Below are positions 1 through 7,126 of a stretch of DNA of 11,818 nucleotides, one piece after another; the first letter of the stretch is position 1, and the number at the start of each line of letters is the position of its first letter. A program made the position numbers and the translations under genes. The notes beneath the pieces were generated by a model. That model searched no databases, was not told the origin of the DNA, and saw nothing but the letters and a program-made list of their open reading frames with translations. Source of the stretch: UBA9414 sp958446945 (GTDB lineage: Bacteria > Bacillota > Clostridia > Lachnospirales > Lachnospiraceae). The DNA lies in contig CAUCYJ010000075.1 of assembly GCA_958446945.1 (NCBI GenBank), positions 1 through 11,818 on the forward strand, written 5' to 3'.

Positions 1-1978
1 ATTGAGGAAGGCGCGTTAAAAGCGGCGGTGACTTTGTCAAGCCTTTTATCAGTTCACTGTCTTTTCCGAGTTTTTTTGCCCTCTCTGTCAGAGCTGTTCC
101 ACCGGCTTCAAGCTTTGCTGCACCGGCTGTAAAAGATGCCGATGCTCCCTGCAGCGCCTGTGCCACCTGGCCTCCCTCTGCAAACGGATTTGCGACAGAT
201 ACTTCCGGAAGATCTACAGATACACTTCCCACTTCCACTGTAGCGGCAGAAGCGCTTACTTCATTTCGCACTGTTGCCGCTGCCGCTTCTGCTACAGCTT
301 CGTCTGTGCCTGCAGCAAGAAGCTGACTTTTTACTTCTTCCGCTGCTTTTTCTGCACGTGCATTTACTTCATCTGTCTGCGCCTGCAGTTTTTCATTTGC
401 TTCCTGCTCTGTTTTTGCAAGCGCTGCATTTACCTGATTCTGTGTATCTGTCTCTGCTGCCTGAAGTTTTGCATTAACTTCTGCCACAGATTGATTTATC
501 GCACCAGAAGCGGTTGTCAACACCTTGCTAAGTTCTGTTAGCTGCTTGCCTGATGTATTCATTCCTGCTCCGGCTTCCTGCATCGCTTTCGCTCCGTTTT
601 CAATTCCGGAAGCAGCTTGAGTAATTGCTTCCTTTGCAGTAGTTAATCCCTTTCCAAGTAACTTCATTTGTTTTGATAATGTTTCCAAATTTTCAGCACT
701 CATCATTGGCGCAAGCTGTTTTGTTTCTTCATAAATCTTCTTTGCTCCAACAGCAAGCTGCTCTGCTCCAGCCTCCAGTCCTTTTTCTCCAAACGCCTGA
801 TTTTGAAAAGCAGTAATTCCTTCTGACAATTTTCTCACATTTTCTGATAATACCGGAAGTTTCTGATTCGCTCCCTGCTGAATTGTTCCAACACCTTCGA
901 CATATGCTGCAATTCCATCAGACAGTGTAGAAGCGCCCTCTGTATAGGCTGCTACTCCCTCCACTAGCTGTCCAGTTCCCGATGTATAAGTCTGTAGGCC
1001 TCCGTACAATGTTTTGGCGCCTGTATTTACCTGGCTGGCTCCCGCTGCCAGTGTATCGATTCCTGAAGCAAATTCAGATGATTTTTCTTTTAATGTCCGT
1101 ACTCCGTCTGCCAGTGTAGAACTGCCGTCTACAAGCTTAAGTGAAGCATCTGTCAATTCATTTACTTTATCCGTTAGTTCATCCAGATTGTCCGCATCAC
1201 TTAATCCAAGCTCTGCAAATGCATCTGCACTGCCTACCGTAAAAATAGAACCCATTTCAAATTCTGTTACATCTGCCGTAATTGTTAAACTTTCCGGAAT
1301 TTCAAGCGTATCCTCATCTGTCAGATCAAGGCTTTCTGTCAATCCCGGAAGTACTGCTCCTGCCACAATCTGTCTGCTTGCATCAGAGATTACTTTTCCG
1401 TGGTCAATCTCAATATTTTTGAAATGCTCTGTCGGGAAAATGCCTCCTGTCAGCATTAAAAACGGTACACACATTTCTGTCTGCGTTCCATTTACATCTA
1501 CTATCTGGCGCGTCCGGTTTGTATAAGTAATCTTCATTTCCATATGACCGCTCTTACCTGCCATCTCTTCCGGTGTCATTTCTCTTCCGTCCAATGTATA
1601 AGTAATCTTCATCGTTACCGGAAGTTCCTTTTGGCTTTCTCCCTGATAATAAATATCTTCTCCTGCTGCATCCCATACAAGAGCTTCTCCATTTTGTGCA
1701 AAGGTTTCTTCTCCTTTCACATTCTGGATATTGGAAAGAGAAGACTGATCTTCTATCTTTTCCTTTGCTTCTTCATTTTTCAGCCAGTCAGAGACTGTAA
1801 TTTTCTCTACGCTTCCATCTGCTCCTGTATTCACATAAACGGATTCATCTTTATACTGTCTATTTGCATTCGTTTCATCCTGATCTGCAGCCATTACACA
1901 CATCCCACAACCTGATACAGAGACTGATGCTGCCGCAATCATAGCCATATGTTTTTTCCAATTCTGATTTCTATTCAT
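1..1978 (-). CDS. Exported X-X-X-Leu-X-X-Gly heptad-repeat protein, MMPL partner (C-terminus beyond window)
   Basis: 659 residues are visible, in one unbroken frame to the window edge, so the 3' end is missing. The N-terminus (K8, K9, then a hydrophobic run at residues 11-31) is a signal peptide. VSGC at 21-24 fits a lipobox, but cleavage after VMA (28-30) is also possible. Residues ~282-369 contain thirteen consecutive heptads in perfect 7-residue register. The hydrophobic residues are at 282, 289, 296 and so on to 366, each followed by x-x-Gly except at 296 (LKEK). Short runs recur at 401-411 and 616-626. Residues ~495-570 are Ala/Glu/Gln/Lys-rich and probably coiled coil. The repeat is the TIGR03057 type seen in YhgE/Pip-like and MMPL-associated surface proteins. 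The start has a good site (AGGAAGG, 9 nt away) and overlaps the MMPL stop by 8 nt, so translation is probably coupled. I infer an extracytoplasmic partner of the transporter; its substrate is unknown. Confidence 0.85.
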   Translation of the reverse strand, partial: MNRNQNWKKHMAMIAAASVSVSGCGMCVMAADQDETNANRQYKDESVYVNTGADGSVEKITVSDWLKNEEAKEKIEDQSSLSNIQNVKGEETFAQNGEALVWDAAGEDIYYQGESQKELPVTMKITYTLDGREMTPEEMAGKSGHMEMKITYTNRTRQIVDVNGTQTEMCVPFLMLTGGIFPTEHFKNIEIDHGKVISDASRQIVAGAVLPGLTESLDLTDEDTLEIPESLTITADVTEFEMGSIFTVGSADAFAELGLSDADNLDELTDKVNELTDASLKLVDGSSTLADGVRTLKEKSSEFASGIDTLAAGASQVNTGAKTLYGGLQTYTSGTGQLVEGVAAYTEGASTLSDGIAAYVEGVGTIQQGANQKLPVLSENVRKLSEGITAFQNQAFGEKGLEAGAEQLAVGAKKIYEETKQLAPMMSAENLETLSKQMKLLGKGLTTAKEAITQAASGIENGAKAMQEAGAGMNTSGKQLTELSKVLTTASGAINQSVAEVNAKLQAAETDTQNQVNAALAKTEQEANEKLQAQTDEVNARAEKAAEEVKSQLLAAGTDEAVAEAAAATVRNEVSASAATVEVGSVSVDLPEVSVANPFAEGGQVAQALQGASASFTAGAAKLEAGGTALTERAKKLGKDSELIKGLTKSPPLLTRLPQ

Positions 1979-4085
1979 AACAAGTTTCCTTCCTTTCCGT
2001 CTGCTGTTTCTTCTCTTTTTTTGGCAAAAAACCGATAGAAGTTCTAACGATCACCGGATCAAATACCATAAACATTGCCGGCAGTACAAAAATTACAACA
2101 ATTGTACTGATAACTGCACCTCTGGAAAGCAGGGTACAGATAGAACCGATCATATCTACCTGTGAATACAGGCTGACACCATAAGTTGCTGCAAAGAAAC
2201 TGATACCACTGATCATAATAGACTTCATTGAAGTTTTATGTGCAATACTGATTGCATCCATCTTACTTCTGCCACGATATCTTTCTTTCTGGTAACGGCT
2301 CGTCATCAGAATCGCGTAGTCTACGGTAGCTCCCAACTGAATCGTTCCAATTACGATACTTGCCACAAATGGAAGTTCCGTACCGGTATAGAACGGAATT
2401 GCCATATTCACAAAAATCGCAAACTCAATAACTGCTACAAGAATGACCGGAAGCGAAATGGATTTGAACACAAACATAATAATCAAAAAGATGGCTGCGA
2501 TAGAAATTATATTAACGTTTCTCAAATCGATATCTGTAACATCAGCGAGATCTTTTGTCAGAGGCGCTTCCCCGATTACCATAGAGCCTCTGCTGTAAGA
2601 TTTCACGATTTTATCAATAGCATCAATTTGTTTATTAACTTCATCTGTCGCCGTCTTATATTTGGAACAGATAAATTCCATCTCGTACTCATCACTTTGC
2701 ATCAGTTCTTTTATGTCAGACGGAATCATCGAAGATGGAACTCCTGGACCAATAATAGAATCAAGTCCTAACGCCCATTTTACTCCGTCTACTTTCTCAA
2801 TCTGATTTAACATGCTTTCTTTCTCTTTACTGCTCATGCCATTTTTCACAAGCACCATGTGCACGTTATTCATTTTAAAATCTTCCTGCAGCTTCTTATT
2901 CGCCACATTACTCTCAAGAGATGCCGGAAGTGACTTATCAATGTTGTAATATACCTTTACATTATTATTTCCGTAAACTGCAGGCACGATCAGAATCAGG
3001 AAAATCACAAGCCAGAGTTTCTCGTGCTTTGTAATAAATGCAGAAATTCGATCCATATTCGGGATCAATGCTTTATGCTTTGTTTTTTCAATCAGTTTAT
3101 CAAAGATCAATATCATAGACGGAAGGAGTGTAACACAGCAAAACACACCGATTACAACGCCCTTTGCCATGACAATACCAATATTCATTCCAAGCTTAAA
3201 TGTCATAAAGCAAAGTGCTACAAAACCTGCGATCGTCGTAACAGAACTTCCAACAACAGATTTAAATGTATTTGCAATCGCATGCCCCATAGCCCGTTCT
3301 TTCTGTCCCGGAAAACGAAGCTTATTATCTTCATAACTGTTCAGAAGGAAGATAGAATAATCCATCGTCACACCAAGCTGAAGTACCGCTGTCAACGCCT
3401 GTGTAATATAAGAAATCTCCCCGAGAAAGAGATTGCTTCCCAGATTGTATAAAATCGCAGCTCCAATACTGATTAGAAATAATACCGGAACAACGAAAGA
3501 TTCCATTGTAAGTCCCAGTACAATGAGACAAAGGACTGCTGCAATGACAACATACATTGGCATCTCTTTCAATGACAGATTTTTAATATCTGTAACAATT
3601 CCTGTCATACCGCTGATGAAGCACTCTTTTCCAACGAGATTCCTCATCTGACTTACAGCCTCCATAGAAGTATCTGAAGAAGTCGTATCATCAAACATAA
3701 CCGCCATCATCGTAGCATTTCCCTGAAATAATACGTCCCGGATCTTTTTCGGAAGCATATCTACCGGCATGGAAAGATCTGCCACGCTGTCATACCAGAG
3801 TACCTTCTCTACATGATCAATTCCTTCGATCTTTTCTTTCAAAGCAGCCACATTCTTCAACGGCATATTCTCTACAACCACCATAGAAAATGCACCTGTT
3901 CCGAACTGATCTACCATGATTTCCTGTCCTTTGACTGTTTCCAGATCTTCCGGAAGATAACTCAAAATATCATAGTTTACCTTTGTACGCGATATACCAA
4001 TTCCAGCCGGAACAAGCAACGCAATTGCCATCAGAAAGAAAAACCATTTCCATTTGGCAATTTTTTTACCTATTTTCACCATCAT
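1971..4085 (-). CDS. MMPL/RND-superfamily membrane transporter
   Basis: The product is 704 residues from the start chosen here. It has the duplicated MmpL architecture: each half has one N-terminal membrane helix, an extracytoplasmic domain, then about five helices. The second half begins near residue 355. Both halves carry the Asp-Tyr pair of the MmpL proton relay: GVTMDYS (D242-Y243) and GATVDYA (D589-Y590). Family members are proton-driven exporters of lipids or other hydrophobic compounds; the cargo here is not visible. The tail is Lys-rich and cytoplasmic. An ATG at 4121 would add 12 residues, but it has no ribosome binding site, lies within 10 nt of the predicted transcription start and falls inside an operator. 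The ATG at 4085 has GGAAAGGG upstream (9 nt), so I chose it. The heptad-repeat gene follows with overlapping codons. Regulation is probably through the three TGACTnnnAGTCA sites. Confidence 0.93.
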   Translation of the reverse strand: MMVKIGKKIAKWKWFFFLMAIALLVPAGIGISRTKVNYDILSYLPEDLETVKGQEIMVDQFGTGAFSMVVVENMPLKNVAALKEKIEGIDHVEKVLWYDSVADLSMPVDMLPKKIRDVLFQGNATMMAVMFDDTTSSDTSMEAVSQMRNLVGKECFISGMTGIVTDIKNLSLKEMPMYVVIAAVLCLIVLGLTMESFVVPVLFLISIGAAILYNLGSNLFLGEISYITQALTAVLQLGVTMDYSIFLLNSYEDNKLRFPGQKERAMGHAIANTFKSVVGSSVTTIAGFVALCFMTFKLGMNIGIVMAKGVVIGVFCCVTLLPSMILIFDKLIEKTKHKALIPNMDRISAFITKHEKLWLVIFLILIVPAVYGNNNVKVYYNIDKSLPASLESNVANKKLQEDFKMNNVHMVLVKNGMSSKEKESMLNQIEKVDGVKWALGLDSIIGPGVPSSMIPSDIKELMQSDEYEMEFICSKYKTATDEVNKQIDAIDKIVKSYSRGSMVIGEAPLTKDLADVTDIDLRNVNIISIAAIFLIIMFVFKSISLPVILVAVIEFAIFVNMAIPFYTGTELPFVASIVIGTIQLGATVDYAILMTSRYQKERYRGRSKMDAISIAHKTSMKSIMISGISFFAATYGVSLYSQVDMIGSICTLLSRGAVISTIVVIFVLPAMFMVFDPVIVRTSIGFLPKKEKKQQTERKETCYE

Positions 4086-4106
4086 TTTTATACACCCTTT
4101 CCGTTT

Positions 4107-4121
4107 ATGACTAATAGTCAT
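4107..4121. promoter_or_regulatory. Operator O1, perfect 15-nt palindrome ATGACTAATAGTCAT
   Basis: Seven-base arms around a single central base, a perfect inverted repeat. It lies just downstream of the predicted MMPL transcription start (about 4129) and upstream of the preferred start codon, so a bound protein could block initiation or elongation. The core TGACTnnnAGTCA recurs twice within the next 92 nt. Short-armed palindromes of this kind are typical of TetR-family operators; the identity of the regulator is inference. Confidence 0.7.
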
Positions 4122-4135
4122 TTATTTCATACTAT

Positions 4136-4164
4136 GGTATACGCTTAAAATGACTAAAAGTCAA
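4136..4164 (-). promoter_or_regulatory. Promoter of the MMPL operon
   Basis: On the minus strand, TTGACT (4159-4164) and TATACC (4136-4141) are separated by exactly 17 nt. This predicts a transcription start near 4129 and a leader of about 44 nt before the ATG at 4085. The -35 lies in the right arm of operator O2. Confidence 0.6.
4151..4163. promoter_or_regulatory. Operator O2, TGACTaaaAGTCA over the -35
   Basis: Five-base arms around AAA, with the same core as O1 and O3. It overlaps the -35 hexamer of the MMPL promoter, the classical position for repression by steric exclusion. Its centre is 43 nt from O1 and 50 nt from O3. Confidence 0.65.
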
Positions 4165-4199
4165 CTACTTCATTTTCAATTTAATAAACTTTTAACAAA

Positions 4200-4228
4200 T
4201 TGACTGTCAGTCATAAATTTTCTATAAA
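4200..4228 (+). promoter_or_regulatory. Divergent promoter overlapped by operator O3
   Basis: TTGACT (4200-4205), 17 nt, TATAAA (4223-4228): a near-consensus plus-strand promoter. Its -35 lies inside operator O3. No intact gene begins just downstream; the next clear start codon of a sizeable gene is at 4577. Divergent, operator-covered promoters are usual for self-regulating TetR-type genes, so this may once have driven the regulator. It could also drive a short transcript, or be a chance match in AT-rich DNA. Confidence 0.4.
4201..4213. promoter_or_regulatory. Operator O3, perfect 13-nt palindrome TGACTGTCAGTCA
   Basis: Six-base arms around one central T, sharing the core TGACTnnnAGTCA with O1 and O2. 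It is placed upstream of the MMPL promoter and on the -35 of the possible divergent promoter, so one protein could control both directions. Confidence 0.65.
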
Positions 4229-4232
4229 TAAA

Positions 4233-4439
4233 TCGGAAGATCTTAAGAAAATTGTATGAATTTCTTTAGAAAATCGTATCCGTTTCATTATTGAAGTATT
4301 CTCTTTTCTTATGTTACAATGCTTTGCGAAGCATATCGTAACTCAGGCGGAAAACTATATGAAACACTTCTTATTGGAAATGCATAAGGAATCTCCGTTC
4401 TGCCTTGATCGTGCCGCAACAAATAGTGAAATAAACTAA
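4233..4439 (+). pseudogene. Possible remnant of a lost gene, one frame with an in-frame TGA
   Basis: One plus-strand frame runs from 4188 to a TAA at 4437-4439, broken only by TGA at 4257-4259. The 59 codons after that stop give a protein-like sequence with helical character, including ENRIRFIIEVFSF and NYMKHFLLEMHKESPF. The first ATG after the break (4311) has no ribosome binding site. An internal ATG at 4359 has a fair one (AGGCGG, 8 nt) and would give a 26-residue peptide. A weak promoter (TTGAAG-18 nt-TACAAT, 4291-4320) and a small hairpin (ATGCTT/AAGCAT, 4319-4334) lie inside. Position downstream of the operator-covered divergent promoter suggests the tail of a deleted regulator gene, but I do not recognise the family. 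It may instead be non-coding sequence or a genuine small ORF. Confidence 0.25.
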
Positions 4440-4477
4440 CAGTTAAATTTTCTATTCAAAAATGAACATACAATCAA

Positions 4478-4506
4478 TTGTGGCGTTTCCTGCTGCTTGA
4501 TATAAT
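4478..4506 (+). promoter_or_regulatory. Promoter of the XRE regulator gene
   Basis: TTGTGG (4478-4483), 17 nt, perfect TATAAT (4501-4506). The predicted start near 4513 gives a leader of about 64 nt before ATG 4577. None of the TGACTnnnAGTCA sites is present here, so this gene appears to be controlled separately from the MMPL operon. Confidence 0.6.
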
Positions 4507-4576
4507 AACTATATGAAAAATCAACAAACAGGAATCTGGTTTAACGCATGGAATCAATGCATGAGGTAGGTAGCAT

Positions 4577-5662
4577 ATGAAAATAAATGAAATGATTAAA
4601 CAAAAACGTATCGAACAGAAACTGACACAGGAACAGGTCGCAAAATATCTTGGCGTATCGACGCCTGCTGTGAACAAATGGGAAAAAGGAACTTCTTACC
4701 CGGATATTACCCTTTTACCTCCACTGGCAAGATTGCTGCATACTGACCTAAACACGCTGCTTTCTTTTCACGAGACACTCACTGACCGGGAAATCGCATT
4801 ATTTCTCAATGATTTATCCGCAATTGCAGACCAAGACGGATTTCAAACCGCTTACGATACAGCCTTAGAGAAAATCCGCCTCTTTCCGACTTGTGATTCT
4901 TTGATTTTAAACAGCGCTCTCTTTTTGGAAGGATGCCTTATTTATAAGAAGGGACATCCTTCTAAAGACACAGAACAATATCAGGAAAAAATCGAAAACC
5001 TTTTTCTTCGCGCCGCTGAAAGTAATGATCTTAATGTCAGAAGTCAGGCACAAGCACAGCTCATTTCCAAATACATCGAACGTAAAGAGTATAAGCAGGC
5101 ACAGACACTGATCGATCAGCTGCCGGATGCTATCTGGACAGATAAAAAACAGATGCAGGCGAATCTCTTCATTGCCAGCGAACGCTACAGCGACGCCGCA
5201 AAGCTGGCCGAAGAAAAACTGCTGTCACAGGCTTCCGAACTGCACTGTACACTTATAACACTTTTAGAAATTGCACTCAAGGAACAGCGGAATGAAGATG
5301 CCGAATATATTGCAAATGTTTCCAAATCGACTGCAACGGCGTTGGATCAATGGGAGTATGCAGCCTATGTAGCTCATTTTCAGCTCCACTGTGCCAAAAA
5401 AGAAAGAATCAAAACACTGAAAACTTTCCTTCAAATGATTCGCTCACTTTCAAAAAAATGGTATCTGAATGCCTCTCCCCTCTATCGCCATATCAAAACA
5501 AAGTCTGTCGATACAGCTTTTGGCAGCACAATAAAGAAGACTCTTCTCAACTCACTGAAGGAAGAACCGGAATATGATTTTCTAAATATCAGTGAAAATA
5601 TCAGCGAAGACACCCTGTCTGAGCTTTTAGCTGCAGAAGAAGAAAAGGAATTGCACCATTAG
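4577..5662 (+). CDS. XRE-family transcriptional regulator with C-terminal helical repeats
   Basis: 361 residues. Residues 1-60 form a typical HTH_3/cro-C1 domain: TQEQVAKYLGVSTPAVNKWE (17-36) covers the two helices of the helix-turn-helix, followed by the GTSYPDITLLPPLARLL stretch typical of the family. The rest (about 70-340) is almost wholly helical, rich in Ala/Leu/Glu/Gln, with TPR-like stretches (for example 164-200 and 205-250). No enzymatic motif or membrane segment is visible. The architecture is shared with many Clostridial HTH-TPR regulators, some of which bind peptides, but nothing here identifies a ligand. Purine-rich GAGGTAGG lies 6 nt before the ATG. The gene stands alone on the plus strand between divergent and convergent operons and ends at a shared terminator. 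Its targets are unknown; the divergent MMPL operon is one candidate. Confidence 0.9.
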   Translation: MKINEMIKQKRIEQKLTQEQVAKYLGVSTPAVNKWEKGTSYPDITLLPPLARLLHTDLNTLLSFHETLTDREIALFLNDLSAIADQDGFQTAYDTALEKIRLFPTCDSLILNSALFLEGCLIYKKGHPSKDTEQYQEKIENLFLRAAESNDLNVRSQAQAQLISKYIERKEYKQAQTLIDQLPDAIWTDKKQMQANLFIASERYSDAAKLAEEKLLSQASELHCTLITLLEIALKEQRNEDAEYIANVSKSTATALDQWEYAAYVAHFQLHCAKKERIKTLKTFLQMIRSLSKKWYLNASPLYRHIKTKSVDTAFGSTIKKTLLNSLKEEPEYDFLNISENISEDTLSELLAAEEEKELHH

Positions 5663-5678
5663 AAACAGACTCCACAAG

Positions 5679-5719
5679 AAAAAAACGGAAAGAGCTTATC
5701 TCGCTCTCTCCGTTTTTTT
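5679..5719. terminator. Bidirectional intrinsic terminator
   Basis: Ten-base arms CGGAAAGAGC (5686-5695) and GCTCTCTCCG (5703-5712) pair with one mismatch around a 7-nt loop. Seven A flank the left side (5679-5685) and seven T the right (5713-5719), so it can terminate transcription from both directions. It lies between the convergent XRE and MFS genes. The MFS stop codon (5696-5698) is in the loop and the last MFS codons form one arm. Confidence 0.85.
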
Positions 5720-6943
5720 CCATATAATATAATTTATCCCAATACATACAAGTGGAAACAAAGCTGCAAGCAGCAGACCGATTCGAAGTCCCGCCTGCTC
5801 CGGAGTCAATCCTGCAATCCCAAATACATTTGTGACGCCGGATACCGCAACTATATCTGCAATCCTTCCAATCAGAAAAGAACCTGCAGAAGCACCCACA
5901 TCTCCTCCGGCAGACAGAAGGGCAAACATCGATGCACCTGCCAACGGAAGTTCCCGCGCTGCAATCACAACACTTCCCGGCCATAGAAGGCTCACACACA
6001 GTCCTGTTAGAATACACGCTGTAGTTCCAATATATGGATTGTGGCTTACTGCAGCTATCACATAACAAACGGTTCCTGCAGAAGCGCCTAAAATCATAAC
6101 TTTATGAATAGAAATCCGGTCTCCCCAGATTCCATAAGAAGTTCTTCCAATGGCAAGCATTAAAGAAAAACCACAGACACCAACCATATCTCCTAAAATT
6201 TTCGGCAGATTTAGTCCCCGTTCTATAAACGCAGAAGACCACTGTGCCATTACAACTTCAGCAGATCCTCCCGTAATGATCGCCAACATCACAAGCAAAA
6301 AAATCGGACTTCGAAACAGTTCCCGCACTTTCATGGCTTTCGCCCCACTTACTTTCTGATAAAGTGGAACTTTCGCAAATAACCATACATTCACAAGCGG
6401 AACAGCCGCCCAGATACAGGCAATCACCTGCCAGTATTTGGCCTCAGCAAAATAGACAAAAAGCGTAGTAGTCAGTACTCCAAAAATCTGTCCCCACGCA
6501 AAACAGGAATGCAGCATACTCATGCGCTTTCCCTTTTCTTCTTCCGGGATCGGAAGTGCATCCATAATCGGACTTAACAGAAGCTCCTGAAGTCCAGCGG
6601 CTGCTGCAAACACAAACATTCCAAAGCAAAATCCCGGAAATGGATGCCCGGGAAACAAAAACGGTGCCATCGCAAATAAAAATAATCCAAGTGCACTTAA
6701 AACCGGCGCTCCAATTGCGAAGCGCCGAAATCCATATCGTTCTACCGGTTTGCTAAACAATACATCACTGCATACCTGTGTAATAAAATTAATCGTCAGC
6801 AGCAATGCAAACTGCGTGTAACTAATTCCATACAACGTGCGAATCGGAATAAACAGCACTGCAAAAATTGATCCGGCTGATTGAAGAAAATTCCCAAGAT
6901 AACAGGCTTTGATCGTATCTCTGTAAGTAAATTCCTTTTTCAT
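5696..6943 (-). CDS. MFS transporter, last gene of the Se/S-type operon
   Basis: 415 residues, very hydrophobic, consistent with 12 membrane helices and a central cytoplasmic loop near 195-212. Motif A-like loops occur in both halves: SKPVERYGFRR (64-74) and GIWGDRISIHK (271-281). GGDVGASAGSFLIGR (346-360) resembles the TM11 region of sugar-type MFS carriers, but substrate cannot be read from the sequence. It begins 9 nt after the Cys-rich miniprotein, with only a weak AAGAAAG ribosome binding site, so it probably depends on coupling to upstream translation. Position at the end of an operon of sulfur/selenium and Fe-S genes suggests uptake or export of a related metabolite; that is inference. 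Transcription ends at the shared terminator. Confidence 0.9.
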   Translation of the reverse strand: MKKEFTYRDTIKACYLGNFLQSAGSIFAVLFIPIRTLYGISYTQFALLLTINFITQVCSDVLFSKPVERYGFRRFAIGAPVLSALGLFLFAMAPFLFPGHPFPGFCFGMFVFAAAAGLQELLLSPIMDALPIPEEEKGKRMSMLHSCFAWGQIFGVLTTTLFVYFAEAKYWQVIACIWAAVPLVNVWLFAKVPLYQKVSGAKAMKVRELFRSPIFLLVMLAIITGGSAEVVMAQWSSAFIERGLNLPKILGDMVGVCGFSLMLAIGRTSYGIWGDRISIHKVMILGASAGTVCYVIAAVSHNPYIGTTACILTGLCVSLLWPGSVVIAARELPLAGASMFALLSAGGDVGASAGSFLIGRIADIVAVSGVTNVFGIAGLTPEQAGLRIGLLLAALFPLVCIGINYIIWKKTERAR

Positions 6944-6952
6944 CTGTCTTTC

Positions 6953-7111
6953 TTACAGCAGATCCTTTCTCTCCAAAATTGCTTCTACCGCTGCACATGC
7001 CGGACAATCACAGTATTTTGCTCCTGCTGCTTTTGCCTCTGCACTGCAGGAAAATGCAGCAATCAGTTCTTCTGTTTTTTCTTTTACAAAATTAACCGCT
7101 TCCTGATTCAT
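6953..7111 (-). CDS. 52-residue Cys-rich miniprotein with CxCxxC motif
   Basis: A short gene easy to miss. Translation gives 52 residues beginning MNQEAVNFVKEK and ending ILERKDLL. There are four cysteines: C22, then C34, C36 and C39 in YCDCPACAAVE. Three closely spaced Cys suit binding of a metal, an Fe-S cluster or a sulfur/selenium adduct. It has the best ribosome binding site of the cluster, AAGGAGG at 8 nt from the ATG, starts 15 nt after the DUF3343 gene and ends 9 nt before MFS. These features make a real gene likely. I do not recognise a named family. As a neighbour of a cysteine desulfurase-like enzyme and a Se/S-carrier-like protein, it may be a sulfur relay or cluster-binding accessory; that is inference. 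Confidence 0.75.
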   Translation of the reverse strand: MNQEAVNFVKEKTEELIAAFSCSAEAKAAGAKYCDCPACAAVEAILERKDLL

Positions 7112-7126
7112 CTTTCTTTCCTCCTT

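Noticed and set aside
1014..1526. Plus-strand 170-residue open frame
   Set aside because: It lies wholly antisense to the heptad-repeat gene; its Ser/Ala/Val-rich composition is the shadow of the repeat codons and it has no ribosome binding site.
2238..2771. Plus-strand 177-residue open frame
   Set aside because: Antisense to the MMPL gene with Asn/Lys/His/Arg-rich composition unlike a real protein and no family motif.
4513..4576. 18-codon frame (ATG 4514) in the XRE leader as a leader peptide
   Set aside because: No ribosome binding site, starts almost at the predicted transcript end, and no regulatory stem could be drawn with confidence.
5601..6068. Minus-strand 155-residue frame overlapping MFS and XRE genes
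   Set aside because: Cys/Ser/Arg-rich shadow frame in another phase of the MFS gene, crossing the terminator.
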